A DNA stretch of 36,035 nucleotides from contig CAYQTL010000046.1 of the NCBI GenBank assembly GCA_964420405.1, positions 1-36,035 of the forward strand, in the 5' to 3' direction. A program made the position numbers and the translations under genes. Source of the stretch: CAYQTL01 sp964420405. Lineage in GTDB: Bacteria > Acidobacteriota > Thermoanaerobaculia > Thermoanaerobaculales > Sulfomarinibacteraceae. Shown piece by piece: positions 1 to 7,574 of this stretch. Each line of letters starts with the position of its first letter. Positions within the stretch are counted from its first letter, which is position 1. Under the pieces are notes generated by a model that saw only the letters and a program-made list of their open reading frames with translations, had not been told where the DNA came from and did not search any database.

Positions 1-17
1 GCCCTGCGGAGCTCGAT

Positions 18-77
18 GGGGGTCCTTCGACTCCCTCCGCGCCCTGAAGGGCGCTGCAGTCGCTCAGGATGACGGGA
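18..77 (-). repeat. REP-like palindromic element, left copy
   Basis: Read on the minus strand, this 60-bp stretch starts with CCGTCATCCTGAGCGA and ends with GGGAGTCGAAGGA. Between these conserved ends lies a perfect hairpin (GCGCCCT at 39-45 against AGGGCGC at 48-54). The same ends recur in inverted orientation at 186-244 with a different hairpin. Similar CATCCTGAGCG...GTCGAAGGATC sequences are common intergenic repeats in many bacterial genomes, so I call it a REP/BIME-type repeat. Confidence 0.75.
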
Positions 78-90
78 GGAGTGGACGCGC

Positions 91-169
91 CGCGCACGGT
101 GGACGGGCTTCGTCCGCGGAGCGGAACCCCGGCCTCACGGCGTGGACGGGACGCGCACGGTGGACGGGC
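91..169. repeat. 18-bp direct repeat pair between the two REP-like elements
   Basis: CGCGCACGGTGGACGGGC occurs exactly at 91-108 and again at 152-169, 61 bp apart. A shorter version (GTGGACGGG) lies at 142-150. The spacer between the two REP-like elements therefore looks like a small tandem duplication. No gene is seen in it. Confidence 0.7.
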
Positions 170-185
170 GGCGGCCGCCCTCAAT

Positions 186-244
186 CCGTCATCCTGAGCG
201 AGTGGCACGCCGGCAGGCGTGCCGGGAGTCGAAGGATCCCCCCC
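186..244 (+). repeat. REP-like palindromic element, right copy
   Basis: Plus-strand partner of the element at 18-77. CCGTCATCCTGAGCGAGT is followed by the perfect hairpin GGCACGCC (204-211), GGCA, GGCGTGCC (216-223), and then GGGAGTCGAAGGATCC. The ends are conserved with the left copy, but the hairpin sequence is different and still perfectly paired. This is the pattern expected of a selected or mobile palindromic repeat. Confidence 0.75.
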
Positions 245-271
245 GAACCCCGTCCGTCGTCCGCCTCCGCT

Positions 272-443
272 CCGCTCCCGTTCCCGGTGGTCAGCCCGCC
301 CGCCGCGGCGGCCATCCATACGGTGGGGCAGCGTTCGGCCAGCCGGGGTACTTTCTCGCTTCCTGCTGGGTCATCGGGATCGGGATCGGGATCGGGAACG
401 GGATCGGAGGCGGAATGGGATCGGGATCGGGATCGGGAACGGA
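272..443. repeat. GGGATC-hexamer element 1
   Basis: A weak left arm (CTCCCGTTCCC near 272) is followed by a core of about 90 bp ending TGCTGGGTCATCGGG, then runs of GGGATC and GGGAAC units from 374 to 443. The core end resembles those of the elements at 1331, 30129 and 31391. It sits just upstream of the TrkA-C membrane protein gene. Open frames across it give only IPIPIP, GIGIGI or SRSRSR low-complexity peptides and are not genes. Confidence 0.7.
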
Positions 444-492
444 ACCCTGGCTCTCGCGGGGTATGTGAGGATGGGAGGCGACGGGAGGACGC

Positions 493-1299
493 GTGCTCGG
501 AATCGTCGGACTGGTGGCGCTGATCGTGGTGCTGGCGCTGTCGCTGCTGGTGACCCACGTCGCCACCATCGCGCTGACGACCACCGGCCTTTCCCGGGAG
601 GCGGCGCGCTTCCAGGCGCGGTCGGCGTGGACCGGGACCGGGTTCACGACGGCGGAGGCCGAGTCGGTGGTGGACCACCCGGTTCGACGGCGGATCGTGA
701 TGCTGCTGATGGTGATCCGCAGCGCCGGGCTGGTGACCATCATCCTGACGCTGATCCTGTCCTTCGCCGGGACGGGTGGCGGGCCGGACCGCCTGACGCG
801 GCTTCTGTGGCTGATGGTCGGTGTGGTCCTGCTGTGGATCGTCGCCCAGAGCCGGTGGGTCGTCCGCGGGATCGAGCGGGTGGCGCGACGGACCCTGGGG
901 CGCTGGACCGACCTCGAGGTCCGGGACTACGCGGGTCTGCTGAAGCTGTCGGGCGACTACACGGTGGTGGAGCTGAAGGTCGAGGACAACGACTGGGTGG
1001 CCGGCCGGAGCCTGCGCGACTGCAACCTGACGGGGGAAGGGATCCTGGTGCTCGGCATCGAGCGGGCGAGCGGCCGCTATGTCGGAGCGCCCCAGGCCGA
1101 CACCGAGATCCGCGGGGGCGACGTGCTGATCCTGTACGGCCGCGACGAGGTGCTCGAGGAGCTCGACGAGCGCCGCGCGGACATGGAGGGCGACCGCGCC
1201 CACGAGCGCGCGGTGTCGAAGCAGGACCGCGAGGTCGCCGAGCAGCAGCGCGAGGAGCGAGAGGAGCGGGAGGGTGAGCGGGAGCGGGCGGAGGGCTGA
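493..1299 (+). CDS. Membrane protein with C-terminal TrkA-C (RCK_C) domain
   Basis: A 268-residue protein that starts with GTG; GGGAGG at 484-489 fixes the start. Three hydrophobic segments are visible (about residues 3-25, 69-92 and 101-119). A TrkA-C/RCK_C-like domain follows at about 152-214, with the pattern VVELKVEDNDWVAGRSL...GDVLILYG. The tail (about 220-268) is highly charged and probably helical, rich in Glu, Arg and Gln. TrkA-C domains bind small ligands and gate potassium channels or transporters. There is no pore helix or Rossmann RCK_N domain here, so a regulatory or sensor role is more likely than transport. The gene is alone between two GGGATC-repeat elements. The family assignment is good but the substrate is unknown. 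Confidence 0.8.
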   Translation: MLGIVGLVALIVVLALSLLVTHVATIALTTTGLSREAARFQARSAWTGTGFTTAEAESVVDHPVRRRIVMLLMVIRSAGLVTIILTLILSFAGTGGGPDRLTRLLWLMVGVVLLWIVAQSRWVVRGIERVARRTLGRWTDLEVRDYAGLLKLSGDYTVVELKVEDNDWVAGRSLRDCNLTGEGILVLGIERASGRYVGAPQADTEIRGGDVLILYGRDEVLEELDERRADMEGDRAHERAVSKQDREVAEQQREEREEREGERERAEG

Positions 1300-1330
1300 T
1301 CCAGGTCCGGCCGCGGACGGTGACCCGGTT

Positions 1331-1494
1331 CCGATCCCGTTCCCGATGAAGTCGGCGGCCCACCCCGGCGACCAGCGGGACAGGCGGGCTTGCGGTTGTC
1401 GAGCCGAGGTTCTTCCCCGCATAGCTCTGCACCATCGGGATCGGGATCGGGAACGGGATCGGAGGGGGAACGGGATCGGGATCGGGATCGGAAT
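1331..1494. repeat. GGGATC-hexamer element 2
   Basis: The left arm CCGATCCCGTTCCCGAT (1331-1347) is the exact reverse complement of ATCGGGAACGGGATCGG at 1446-1462, so the element can fold into a 17-bp stem around a core of about 98 bp. More GGGATC units run to 1494. The core contains GCCGAGGTTCTTCC and ends ACCATCGGG, matching the core ends of the other elements. A small separate hairpin (CGTGGGG/CCCCACG, 1534-1552) lies between it and the aminotransferase gene. Confidence 0.75.
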
Positions 1495-1639
1495 CCCCGA
1501 TGGTCGGAGGCCGGGAGCTCGAACGGGGTCGCTCGTGGGGTCACGCCCCACGCACCGCTCATGTTGACCGCACGCGGGGCGGACGCGACGGTGGACGCGA
1601 GGGGCCCCGGCGGATTCGGGCGCCCCGAAGGGAGGCACC

Positions 1640-3151
1640 ATGACACCACGGGTGAGCGAGCGGCTCGCCAAGCTCGACCAGATCCGTACGGCGACCGGCG
1701 AGGCGGACACACCGGGCCTGCCGCAGGAAGCGGTGGAGGCCTTCCTGGCTGCCGACCCGGACCTCGGGAGGGCGGTCGACCAGGCCCACGACGAGGTCGT
1801 CGGATCGGACGGCGGTCTGACGGATCTGCGCGCCCTCGACGAGGCCGAGCTGTGCCGGCGGCTGCGCGAGCGCTACCTGAACTTCTACCCGGGCGACGGG
1901 CTTTCGCGGTACGTGCCCGCCGCCTCGAGGGGACCGTGGATCGTCACCAGCCACGGAGCGGTGGTGTACGACGCCGGCGGGTACGGCATGCTGGGCTTCG
2001 GGCACGCGCCCGACGCGGTGCTCGAGCGGCTCGGCCGTCCCTGGTCCATGGCCAACGTCATGACGCCGAGCGTCAGCCAGAAGCGGTTCGCCGACCGGCT
2101 CGAGGCGGAGATCGGACACCGCCGGGGCGGCTGCCCCTACGCGCGGTTCGTGTGCCTGAACAGCGGCTCGGAGGCGGTCGCCCTGACGGCCAGGATCGCC
2201 GATCTCCACGCCCGGGCGGAGACCGACCCGGGCGGCCGCCACGCCGGCCGCGAGTACAAGCTGCTGGCGTTGACCCACGGCTTCCACGGCCGGACCGCGC
2301 TGCCGGCGCACCTGTCGCACTCGACCCGCGCGGCGTACGCCGAGAACCTGGCGTCGTTCCGGTACGACGACGGAGTCCGGTTCGTGCCGGTCGAGGACGA
2401 GGCGGCGCTGGAGCGGGCGTTCGCGGACGCTGAGAGGGACGGCGAGCTCTACGCCGCCATGTACCTCGAGCCGGTCCTGGGGGAGGGTGCGCCGGGTCGG
2501 GCGGTGTCGAGGCGGTTCTACGACGCCGCCCGGCGGCTGACCCGGGAGCACGGCGCGCTGCTGGTGGTGGACTCGATCCAGGCCGCCCTGCGCGCCCACG
2601 GCTGCCTGAGCGTGGTCGACTACCCGGGGTTCGAGGACTGCGACCCGCCCGACATGGAGACCTACTCGAAGGCACTCAACGGGGGCCAGTTCCCGCTGTC
2701 GGTGGTGGCCCTGTCGGAGGCCGCCGCCGGGCGCTACGTGCCGGGCGTCTACGGCAACACGATGACGACCAACCCCCGCGCGCTCGAGGTCGGTTGTGCG
2801 GTGCTCGACCTGGTGGACGACGGGCTGCGGGCGAACATCCGCGCCCGCGGGGAGGAGCTGCGCGCCGGCCTCGAAGCGCTGGCGGAGCGGCGACCGGAGG
2901 CGGTGCTCGGCGTGGAGGGGACCGGCCTGCTGGTCTGCGCCGAGCTGGACCCGGAGAGCTATCCGGTGACCGGGGCGGGCGGGGTCGAGCAGCACCTGCG
3001 GACCCACGGCCTGCACGTGATCCACGGCGGCACCAACGGCGTCCGCCTGACGCCGCCGTTCACGGTCACGCCGGACGAGATCGACCTGATGGTCGGTGCT
3101 CTCGGCCAGGCGCTGGAGGACCTCGGAAGCGGCGATCTCGCGAGGGCCTGA
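1640..3151 (+). CDS. Class III PLP-dependent aminotransferase
   Basis: A 503-residue protein starting at ATG 1640 behind GGGAGG with a 5-base spacing. Class III (omega) aminotransferases use pyridoxal phosphate to move an amino group from an omega-amine or alpha-amino acid to a keto acid. The likely Schiff-base lysine is K344 in the motif YSKALNGGQFPLS, and D311 in VVDSIQAALRAHG would contact the PLP ring nitrogen. Most of the family has DEVQ there, so DSIQ is a slight departure. The motif CLNSGSEAV, about 175 residues in, is the usual phosphate-binding turn. The protein is 50-80 residues longer than typical, with an N-terminal extension of about 90 residues. The lysine 6-aminotransferase/ornithine group is possible, but the substrate cannot be read from sequence. 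Bacterioferritin follows 59 bases downstream. Confidence 0.85.
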   Translation: MTPRVSERLAKLDQIRTATGEADTPGLPQEAVEAFLAADPDLGRAVDQAHDEVVGSDGGLTDLRALDEAELCRRLRERYLNFYPGDGLSRYVPAASRGPWIVTSHGAVVYDAGGYGMLGFGHAPDAVLERLGRPWSMANVMTPSVSQKRFADRLEAEIGHRRGGCPYARFVCLNSGSEAVALTARIADLHARAETDPGGRHAGREYKLLALTHGFHGRTALPAHLSHSTRAAYAENLASFRYDDGVRFVPVEDEAALERAFADAERDGELYAAMYLEPVLGEGAPGRAVSRRFYDAARRLTREHGALLVVDSIQAALRAHGCLSVVDYPGFEDCDPPDMETYSKALNGGQFPLSVVALSEAAAGRYVPGVYGNTMTTNPRALEVGCAVLDLVDDGLRANIRARGEELRAGLEALAERRPEAVLGVEGTGLLVCAELDPESYPVTGAGGVEQHLRTHGLHVIHGGTNGVRLTPPFTVTPDEIDLMVGALGQALEDLGSGDLARA

Positions 3152-3155
3152 ACGG

Positions 3156-3203
3156 TCCCGTCGCGTGTCGCAGGTGTAGAATCCGGCCCGGGACGCGACG
3201 GGA
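3156..3203 (+). promoter_or_regulatory. Dyad surrounding a -10 box upstream of bfr
   Basis: TCCCGTCGCGT (3156-3166) is the exact reverse complement of ACGCGACGGGA (3193-3203). The 26 bases between contain TAGAAT at 3177-3182, a 5-of-6 match to a -10 box. Transcription would then start near 3189. The right arm overlaps the first bases of the ribosome site GGGAGG (3200-3205). It may be an operator around a promoter. In read-through RNA from the aminotransferase gene it would be an 11-bp stem partly hiding the ribosome site. Confidence 0.5.
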
Positions 3204-3210
3204 GGTGCCC

Positions 3211-3696
3211 ATGCGCGAGAAGAGCATCGAGCTGCTGAACACGGCGATCGCCGACGAGATCGCCGCCATCCACCAGTACATGTACTTCCACTTCCGGCTC
3301 GACGACCTGGGCTACGGGCCGCTGTCGAACATGCTCAAGCAGACCGCCATCGAGGAGATGCAGCACGCCGAGACGATCGCCGAGCGGATCCTGTTCCTCG
3401 GCGGCGAGGTGGAGATGGTGGCCGGCCGCGAGGTGGAGAAGATCCACGACGCCGAGGCGATGCTCGAGAAGGCCAAGGCGCTCGAGGCCGAGTCGATCGA
3501 GATGTACAACCGGTTCGCCATCGAGTGCGCCCAGCACGCCGACTCGGGCTCGAAGAAGCTGTTCGAGGACCTGGTGGCGGCCGAGGAGCTCCACTGGGAC
3601 CAGTTCGACCGCCAGGCGGACTTCGTCGCGCGGTTCGGCGAGCGCTACCTGGCGCTGCAGTCGTTCGAGGGCGGCGGCGCCGAGCCGACCGCGTAG
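3211..3696 (+). CDS. bfr: Bacterioferritin (heme-binding ferritin)
   Basis: 161 residues, the usual length for bacterioferritin, starting at ATG 3211 behind GGGAGG. It oxidises ferrous iron and stores it as a mineral in a 24-subunit cytoplasmic shell. The ferroxidase ligands are in place in the four-helix bundle: E16, E49, H52, E94, E125 and H128. M50, in IEEMQHAE, matches the methionine that binds heme between subunits in Bfr. The iron site and heme site therefore both look intact. The gene has its own likely promoter (TAGAAT, 3177-3182) within a dyad, so it may be regulated separately from the aminotransferase upstream. Confidence 0.95.
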   Translation: MREKSIELLNTAIADEIAAIHQYMYFHFRLDDLGYGPLSNMLKQTAIEEMQHAETIAERILFLGGEVEMVAGREVEKIHDAEAMLEKAKALEAESIEMYNRFAIECAQHADSGSKKLFEDLVAAEELHWDQFDRQADFVARFGERYLALQSFEGGGAEPTA

Positions 3697-3711
3697 CTCC
3701 GGCTCGCGGCG

Positions 3712-3759
3712 CCGAAGCGCTCCACGCACCCGAGGATCCGAGGACCCGAGCGCTTTCGG
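3712..3759 (+). terminator. Possible terminator after bfr
   Basis: CCGAAGCGCT (3712-3721) pairs with AGCGCTTTCGG (3749-3759) with one bulged base. The loop is 27 bases and there is no T run, so this is a weak candidate. It lies 16 bases after the bfr stop. Confidence 0.3.
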
Positions 3760-3905
3760 ACGGAACGCACGGACTGTCGGCCGCGGTCGCCCCGGCGGTC
3801 TCCGAGAACAGGGTTGGCGAGGTGGACCCGGTGGACCTGCGCCCTGCGGCGGTGGGCCGGGCGATCCGCCGGGTCGTCCACGGCCTGGCGGGTCATGGGC
3901 CGGGC

Positions 3906-4005
3906 NNNNNNNNNNNNNNNNNNNNNNNNNNNNNNNNNNNNNNNNNNNNNNNNNNNNNNNNNNNNNNNNNNNNNNNNNNNNNNNNNNNNNNNNNNNNNNN
4001 NNNNN
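3906..4005. other. Assembly gap of 100 Ns
   Basis: Exactly 100 undetermined bases, the usual placeholder for a scaffold join of unknown size. The flanks (3760-3905 and 4006-4118) hold no recognisable gene. The order of bfr and the amidohydrolase across this point rests on scaffolding only. Confidence 0.98.
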
Positions 4006-4118
4006 TCGAGGTCGAGGTGGCGTCGAGACGCCCCCGTTCCGGCGGGTGGACCTCGTCACGGGTCCCGACGTGGTGTCGCGCTGTCCGGCGACCGCCTGAC
4101 TCCTCTCGGCGACCGCCG

Positions 4119-6008
4119 TCAACGGGGGATCGCCGGGCTGGCTCCTGTCATCGCGGCTGCGAGCTCGGCGACGTAACCGCACCCGCACGATCCGGTGTGC
4201 GGCTGGTGACCGGCGCCGCCGCCGCCACCGTGGGCCGCGGCGACGATGAAGCGGCTGAAGGCGGTCTCTCCGGAGCGGCCGGGCCGGATGGCGAGCGCGG
4301 CCTCGCGCTGTCGATCCTCCTCGAGCCTGAAGACCGTCATGCCCTCCTTGATGGTCTCGAGGACCTGCAGCCGGTCCAGCGTCTCCGGATCGACCGCGGT
4401 CGGGTCTGCCGACAGGATCACGAGGTCGGCGAGCTTGCCGGGCTCGATGGAGCCCTTGCTCGCCTCCTCGTGCTTCTGCCACGCGGGCCAGATGGTCATC
4501 GCCTTCAGCGCGGTGATCACGTCCACCCGCTGCGCGGGGCCGATGATGTCGCCGGAGCGCGACCGTCGGGTGACCGTGGCGTCGAGGATCCGCATGGAGT
4601 CCGGGAAGGCCACCGGAGCGTCGTGGTGGGTCGAGAACTTCATGCCGCGCTGGACGCACCAGCCGGTGGGCGAGATGTCGTCGGCGAGCTCGGGCCCGAC
4701 GGTGTGCTCGCGGTGCCAGTCGCCCCAGTAGAAGGTGTGCATCGGGAAGAGCGACGGCATGATGCCGAGCCGCTTGAGCGAGTCCACCTGGTCGGAGCGC
4801 AGGAACTGGCCGTGAATCAGCACCGGGCGCCGGGCGCTCGGTCCGTGCTCGGCGACGGCGGCGTCGTGGGCGGCGATCAGGAGGTCCGAGGCGGCCTCAC
4901 CGTTGGAGTGGGTGATGATCTGCAGATCGTTGGCGTAGGCCCACGCCACCGCGTCGAGCACCTGCTCGCGGGTGGCCGAAGGGTAGCCCGCGTAGCCCGG
5001 CGGATAGTCGCCCACCGGGTCGTGGTAGGGGCGGTCGCGCCAGGCCGTGAAGCCTTGAGGCGAGCCGTCGATCGTGAGCTTGGCGCCGGCGATCCGCAAC
5101 CGGTTGCGGTAGGTGTCGCTCTGGTTGGCCGTGATGAAGTCGCGGTCCACCAGGACGTCGGGGTAGGTCACCACGTCGATGGCGAAGCCGCCCTCGTCGG
5201 CCACCTTCCGCAGCGTGCGGACGGTGGAGGGCATCGAGCGCCCCTCCTCGGCGGTGGTGTAGCCGTACCGCGCCCACAGGTCGGCTCCGGCGCGGGCGAA
5301 GGCCTCCGCTCCGTCTTCGCCGATGGTGCCCAGGAGCGTGACGATGGCGGTGAAGAAGGCGGTCTCCTCGAGCACGCCGTCGGGCTCGCGGCTGCCGGTC
5401 CGGCGCCGGATCACGCCGCCTGCCGGGTCGTCCGTCGCCGCACCGAGACCGACGACCTCCAGGGCCTTCGAGTTGAGTGCCGCGAGGTGACCCGACTGGT
5501 GGATGATGATGATGGGCACGTCGCGGGACACGGCGTCGAGATCGTCGCGCGTGGGGTGGCGCAGCTCGGCGAGCTGGGCGTTGTCGTAGCCGAAACCGAG
5601 GATCAGGCCGGTCGCCGCCACCGCCTCCGCGTTGGCGGCCGCCCACTCGCGCAGGGTCCGCTGCAGCGAGGCCACGTCGGTCACGGCGCCGTCGGGCGGC
5701 GCCAGGAGGTTGGCCGACAACGCCTGCAGGCCGCCCATGAAGACGTGGCCGTGGGCGTCCACGAAGCCCGGCAGGAGGGCGCGGCCGTCGAGGTCGACGA
5801 CCTGCGTCAGCGGGCCCCTGTGTGCCAGAACCTCGTCCGCGGCGCCCACGGCGAGAATCCGTCCGTCCTTCTCGGCCACGGCCTCGGCGCGCATGGCGGC
5901 GTCGTTCATGGTCAGAACAGTGCCGCCCGTCCAGATGCGGTCGGCGGGCTCCCCCGCGAGTGCGGCGGAAGCACAGAGAGCACACGAGACTGCGATCAGC
6001 CGGCGCAT
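4119..6008 (-). CDS. Exported amidohydrolase family 3 (YtcJ-like)
   Basis: The start at 6008 gives 629 residues and is supported by GGGGGTGAGCTG just upstream; it begins with a signal peptide (MRRLIAVSCALCASAALAG, cleavage after about 19). The body is the TIM-barrel metal hydrolase of the YtcJ/amidohydrolase 3 type. The metal-binding HxH is H86/H88 in GFVDAHGHVF, and the C-terminal beta domain carries KLADLVILSADPTAV. Members cleave amide or ester bonds of often unknown substrates; an exported form suggests scavenging. Unusual is the tail of about 35 residues after the domain, rich in Gly with HQPHTGSCGCGY. The gene stands alone, facing the gap. The family is certain and the substrate is not. 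Confidence 0.88.
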   Translation of the reverse strand: MRRLIAVSCALCASAALAGEPADRIWTGGTVLTMNDAAMRAEAVAEKDGRILAVGAADEVLAHRGPLTQVVDLDGRALLPGFVDAHGHVFMGGLQALSANLLAPPDGAVTDVASLQRTLREWAAANAEAVAATGLILGFGYDNAQLAELRHPTRDDLDAVSRDVPIIIIHQSGHLAALNSKALEVVGLGAATDDPAGGVIRRRTGSREPDGVLEETAFFTAIVTLLGTIGEDGAEAFARAGADLWARYGYTTAEEGRSMPSTVRTLRKVADEGGFAIDVVTYPDVLVDRDFITANQSDTYRNRLRIAGAKLTIDGSPQGFTAWRDRPYHDPVGDYPPGYAGYPSATREQVLDAVAWAYANDLQIITHSNGEAASDLLIAAHDAAVAEHGPSARRPVLIHGQFLRSDQVDSLKRLGIMPSLFPMHTFYWGDWHREHTVGPELADDISPTGWCVQRGMKFSTHHDAPVAFPDSMRILDATVTRRSRSGDIIGPAQRVDVITALKAMTIWPAWQKHEEASKGSIEPGKLADLVILSADPTAVDPETLDRLQVLETIKEGMTVFRLEEDRQREAALAIRPGRSGETAFSRFIVAAAHGGGGGAGHQPHTGSCGCGYVAELAAAMTGASPAIPR

Positions 6009-6161
6009 CAGCTCACCCCCGTCCTGTCGGCAACGGCAGCGGTAATCGCTCGGCGGCACCCTGTATTCCAACCCGTCAGTCCGAGCGCCGCAGGAACCCC
6101 GGGGCCCTGCATCGAGAGGCTGAAGTGCGGGTCCGACGGGGGATTGCCGGGACAGACGTTC

Positions 6162-7253
6162 CTATCGCTGATCGGGGAGCGCCGCCCGGTAGCGGGCGAG
6201 GGCGTTCTCGAGCGGCTCGCGCCGCGTGGTGCCGTCGGCCGGGACCTGGTCGAGTGCGCGGCTCACCACGGTGACCCCCTCGACGTGGTTGCCGGTGCGG
6301 TGGTGGGCGAGGGCCAGGGTGCGCAGGATGTCCGGGTCCCGCCACCCGTCGAGCTCGGCGGCCTCCAGCGCGAGCCCGAGCGCGGCCGCCGGGTCGCGGA
6401 GGTCGGCGGGCTCGCAGGTCAGGGCCTGCCAGGCGAACTCGTTCTTCGGAGCGGCCTCGTCCGCGGCGTGGGCGGCCGCACGCAGCGCATCGAGCTGCTC
6501 CGCGACCACCGGCCGGGCGTCGGCCTCGCGGCCGTGCGCGAGATAGAGGTCGGCCAGCTGTGACCGGGTCGCGACGGTCTCCCCGCCGGCGGCGCCGTGC
6601 TCGCCCCGTGCGGCGGCCAACCCTTCGAGGAGCAGCGCCTCGGCCTCGTCCGGCCGGCCCAGCCTGGCGACCAGCGCCGCCAGGTCCCGGAGCGCACGGA
6701 GGGTCCCCGGGTGTGCCGGACCCATCGCCCGACGCCCGCTCTCGACCACCTCCCGACCGCAGGGCTCAGCCTCCGCGAGGCGACCGCGCAGCTGCAGCAG
6801 CTGGCCCGGGTTGGAGTCCCACACGAGGACCTCCGGGTGGTCCGCGCCGAGGACCCTGCGGCCACGCTCGAGAGCCTCGCGGACCAGGGCCTCGGACTCG
6901 TCGTGTCGCCCCTGCCGGAAGTACCAGAACCCCATCGTGTCGATCGACACGAGGGTCTCGTAGTGGTCGTCGCCGAGGACATGACGGCGGGTGTCGAGGG
7001 CCTGGATGAGGGAGCGCTCGGCCTCGTGGACCGTGCCCATCCCGCCTTCGCCGAGCACGCCGATCACCCGGCAGCCGCCGATCCACTCCGGCAGACGCCG
7101 CTGCTCCGCCGCGGTCGCCGTCGGGGTGTCCACCGTCGCCTCGCCGAGCACGCCGGCACTGAGGGTCTCGCCGAGCTCCGCCGAGGCCGACTCGTTTCCG
7201 ACGTCGTCCGGGCGGCCGGTGTCCCTCCTCGGCGTCCGATCGTCGTCCGTCAT
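6162..7253 (-). CDS. TPR protein with a kinase glycine-loop remnant
   Basis: Starts at ATG 7253 (GAGGGAG eight bases upstream) and gives 363 residues. Residues 59-75 read GGCRVIGVLGEGGMGTV, the beginning of a Hanks-type Ser/Thr kinase domain with its ATP-binding glycine loop. The sequence then passes directly, at EAE (77-79), into TPR repeats (RSLIQALDTRRHVLGDDH and on). The remaining roughly 250 residues of kinase, including the lysine, HRD and DFG, are absent. The C-terminal part (APKNEFAWQALTCEPADL...PDILRTLALAHHRTG) looks like the ends of TPR-bearing kinases in Acidobacteriota. It is best read as a kinase-TPR gene that lost its catalytic domain in frame; it may still work as a TPR adaptor or may be decaying. 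Confidence 0.75.
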   Translation of the reverse strand: MTDDDRTPRRDTGRPDDVGNESASAELGETLSAGVLGEATVDTPTATAAEQRRLPEWIGGCRVIGVLGEGGMGTVHEAERSLIQALDTRRHVLGDDHYETLVSIDTMGFWYFRQGRHDESEALVREALERGRRVLGADHPEVLVWDSNPGQLLQLRGRLAEAEPCGREVVESGRRAMGPAHPGTLRALRDLAALVARLGRPDEAEALLLEGLAAARGEHGAAGGETVATRSQLADLYLAHGREADARPVVAEQLDALRAAAHAADEAAPKNEFAWQALTCEPADLRDPAAALGLALEAAELDGWRDPDILRTLALAHHRTGNHVEGVTVVSRALDQVPADGTTRREPLENALARYRAALPDQR

Positions 7254-7574
7254 CGGTGCGGCTCCCTCTCGCCCGGGCCGGCTGGACTCCTCCGCGTCGA
7301 CACCTGGAGGAGAGGCTCCCTTCTCGGGACGCACCCTCAGGCGTCGGCGTGTCCCGGGCGGCCTCGGCTCTGACGCGAGCCGTGGACGGCGTCCAGTGTG
7401 GAGCTCGGCACCGAGGGTCGGGGCGAGGACGGCCGAGCGGTACGTCCCGACGGGTGCGCGGCCTGCGGACGGGGGGCTCTCGGGGTATGTCGAGACGTCG
7501 ACGGGAGGTCACCGGGCGGCCGGAGCGGGCGGTGGGTCCAGGTTGGGACGGGGCGCCTCCGGGCTTTCGGCAGG
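7254..7574. other. Intergenic, no gene seen
   Basis: 321 bases between the two same-strand TPR genes. No protein family, RNA or strong terminator was recognised. The open frames crossing it are high-GC artefacts. It presumably carries the promoter of the TPR remnant gene, but no clear box was found. Confidence 0.5.

Noticed and set aside
360..1500. Open frames through the hexamer arrays giving IPIPIP, GIGIGI or SRSRSR peptides
   Set aside because: They follow from the GGGATC repeat in each frame, have no ribosome site and overlap real gene ends. They are repeat translations, not proteins.
1565..1600. TTGACC at 1567 as a -35 box for the aminotransferase
   Set aside because: No acceptable -10 box at 16-18 bases downstream.
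3525..6563. Very long frames crossing the N gap, such as a 1012-residue plus-strand frame
   Set aside because: They run through unknown bases and antisense to the amidohydrolase; no family similarity.
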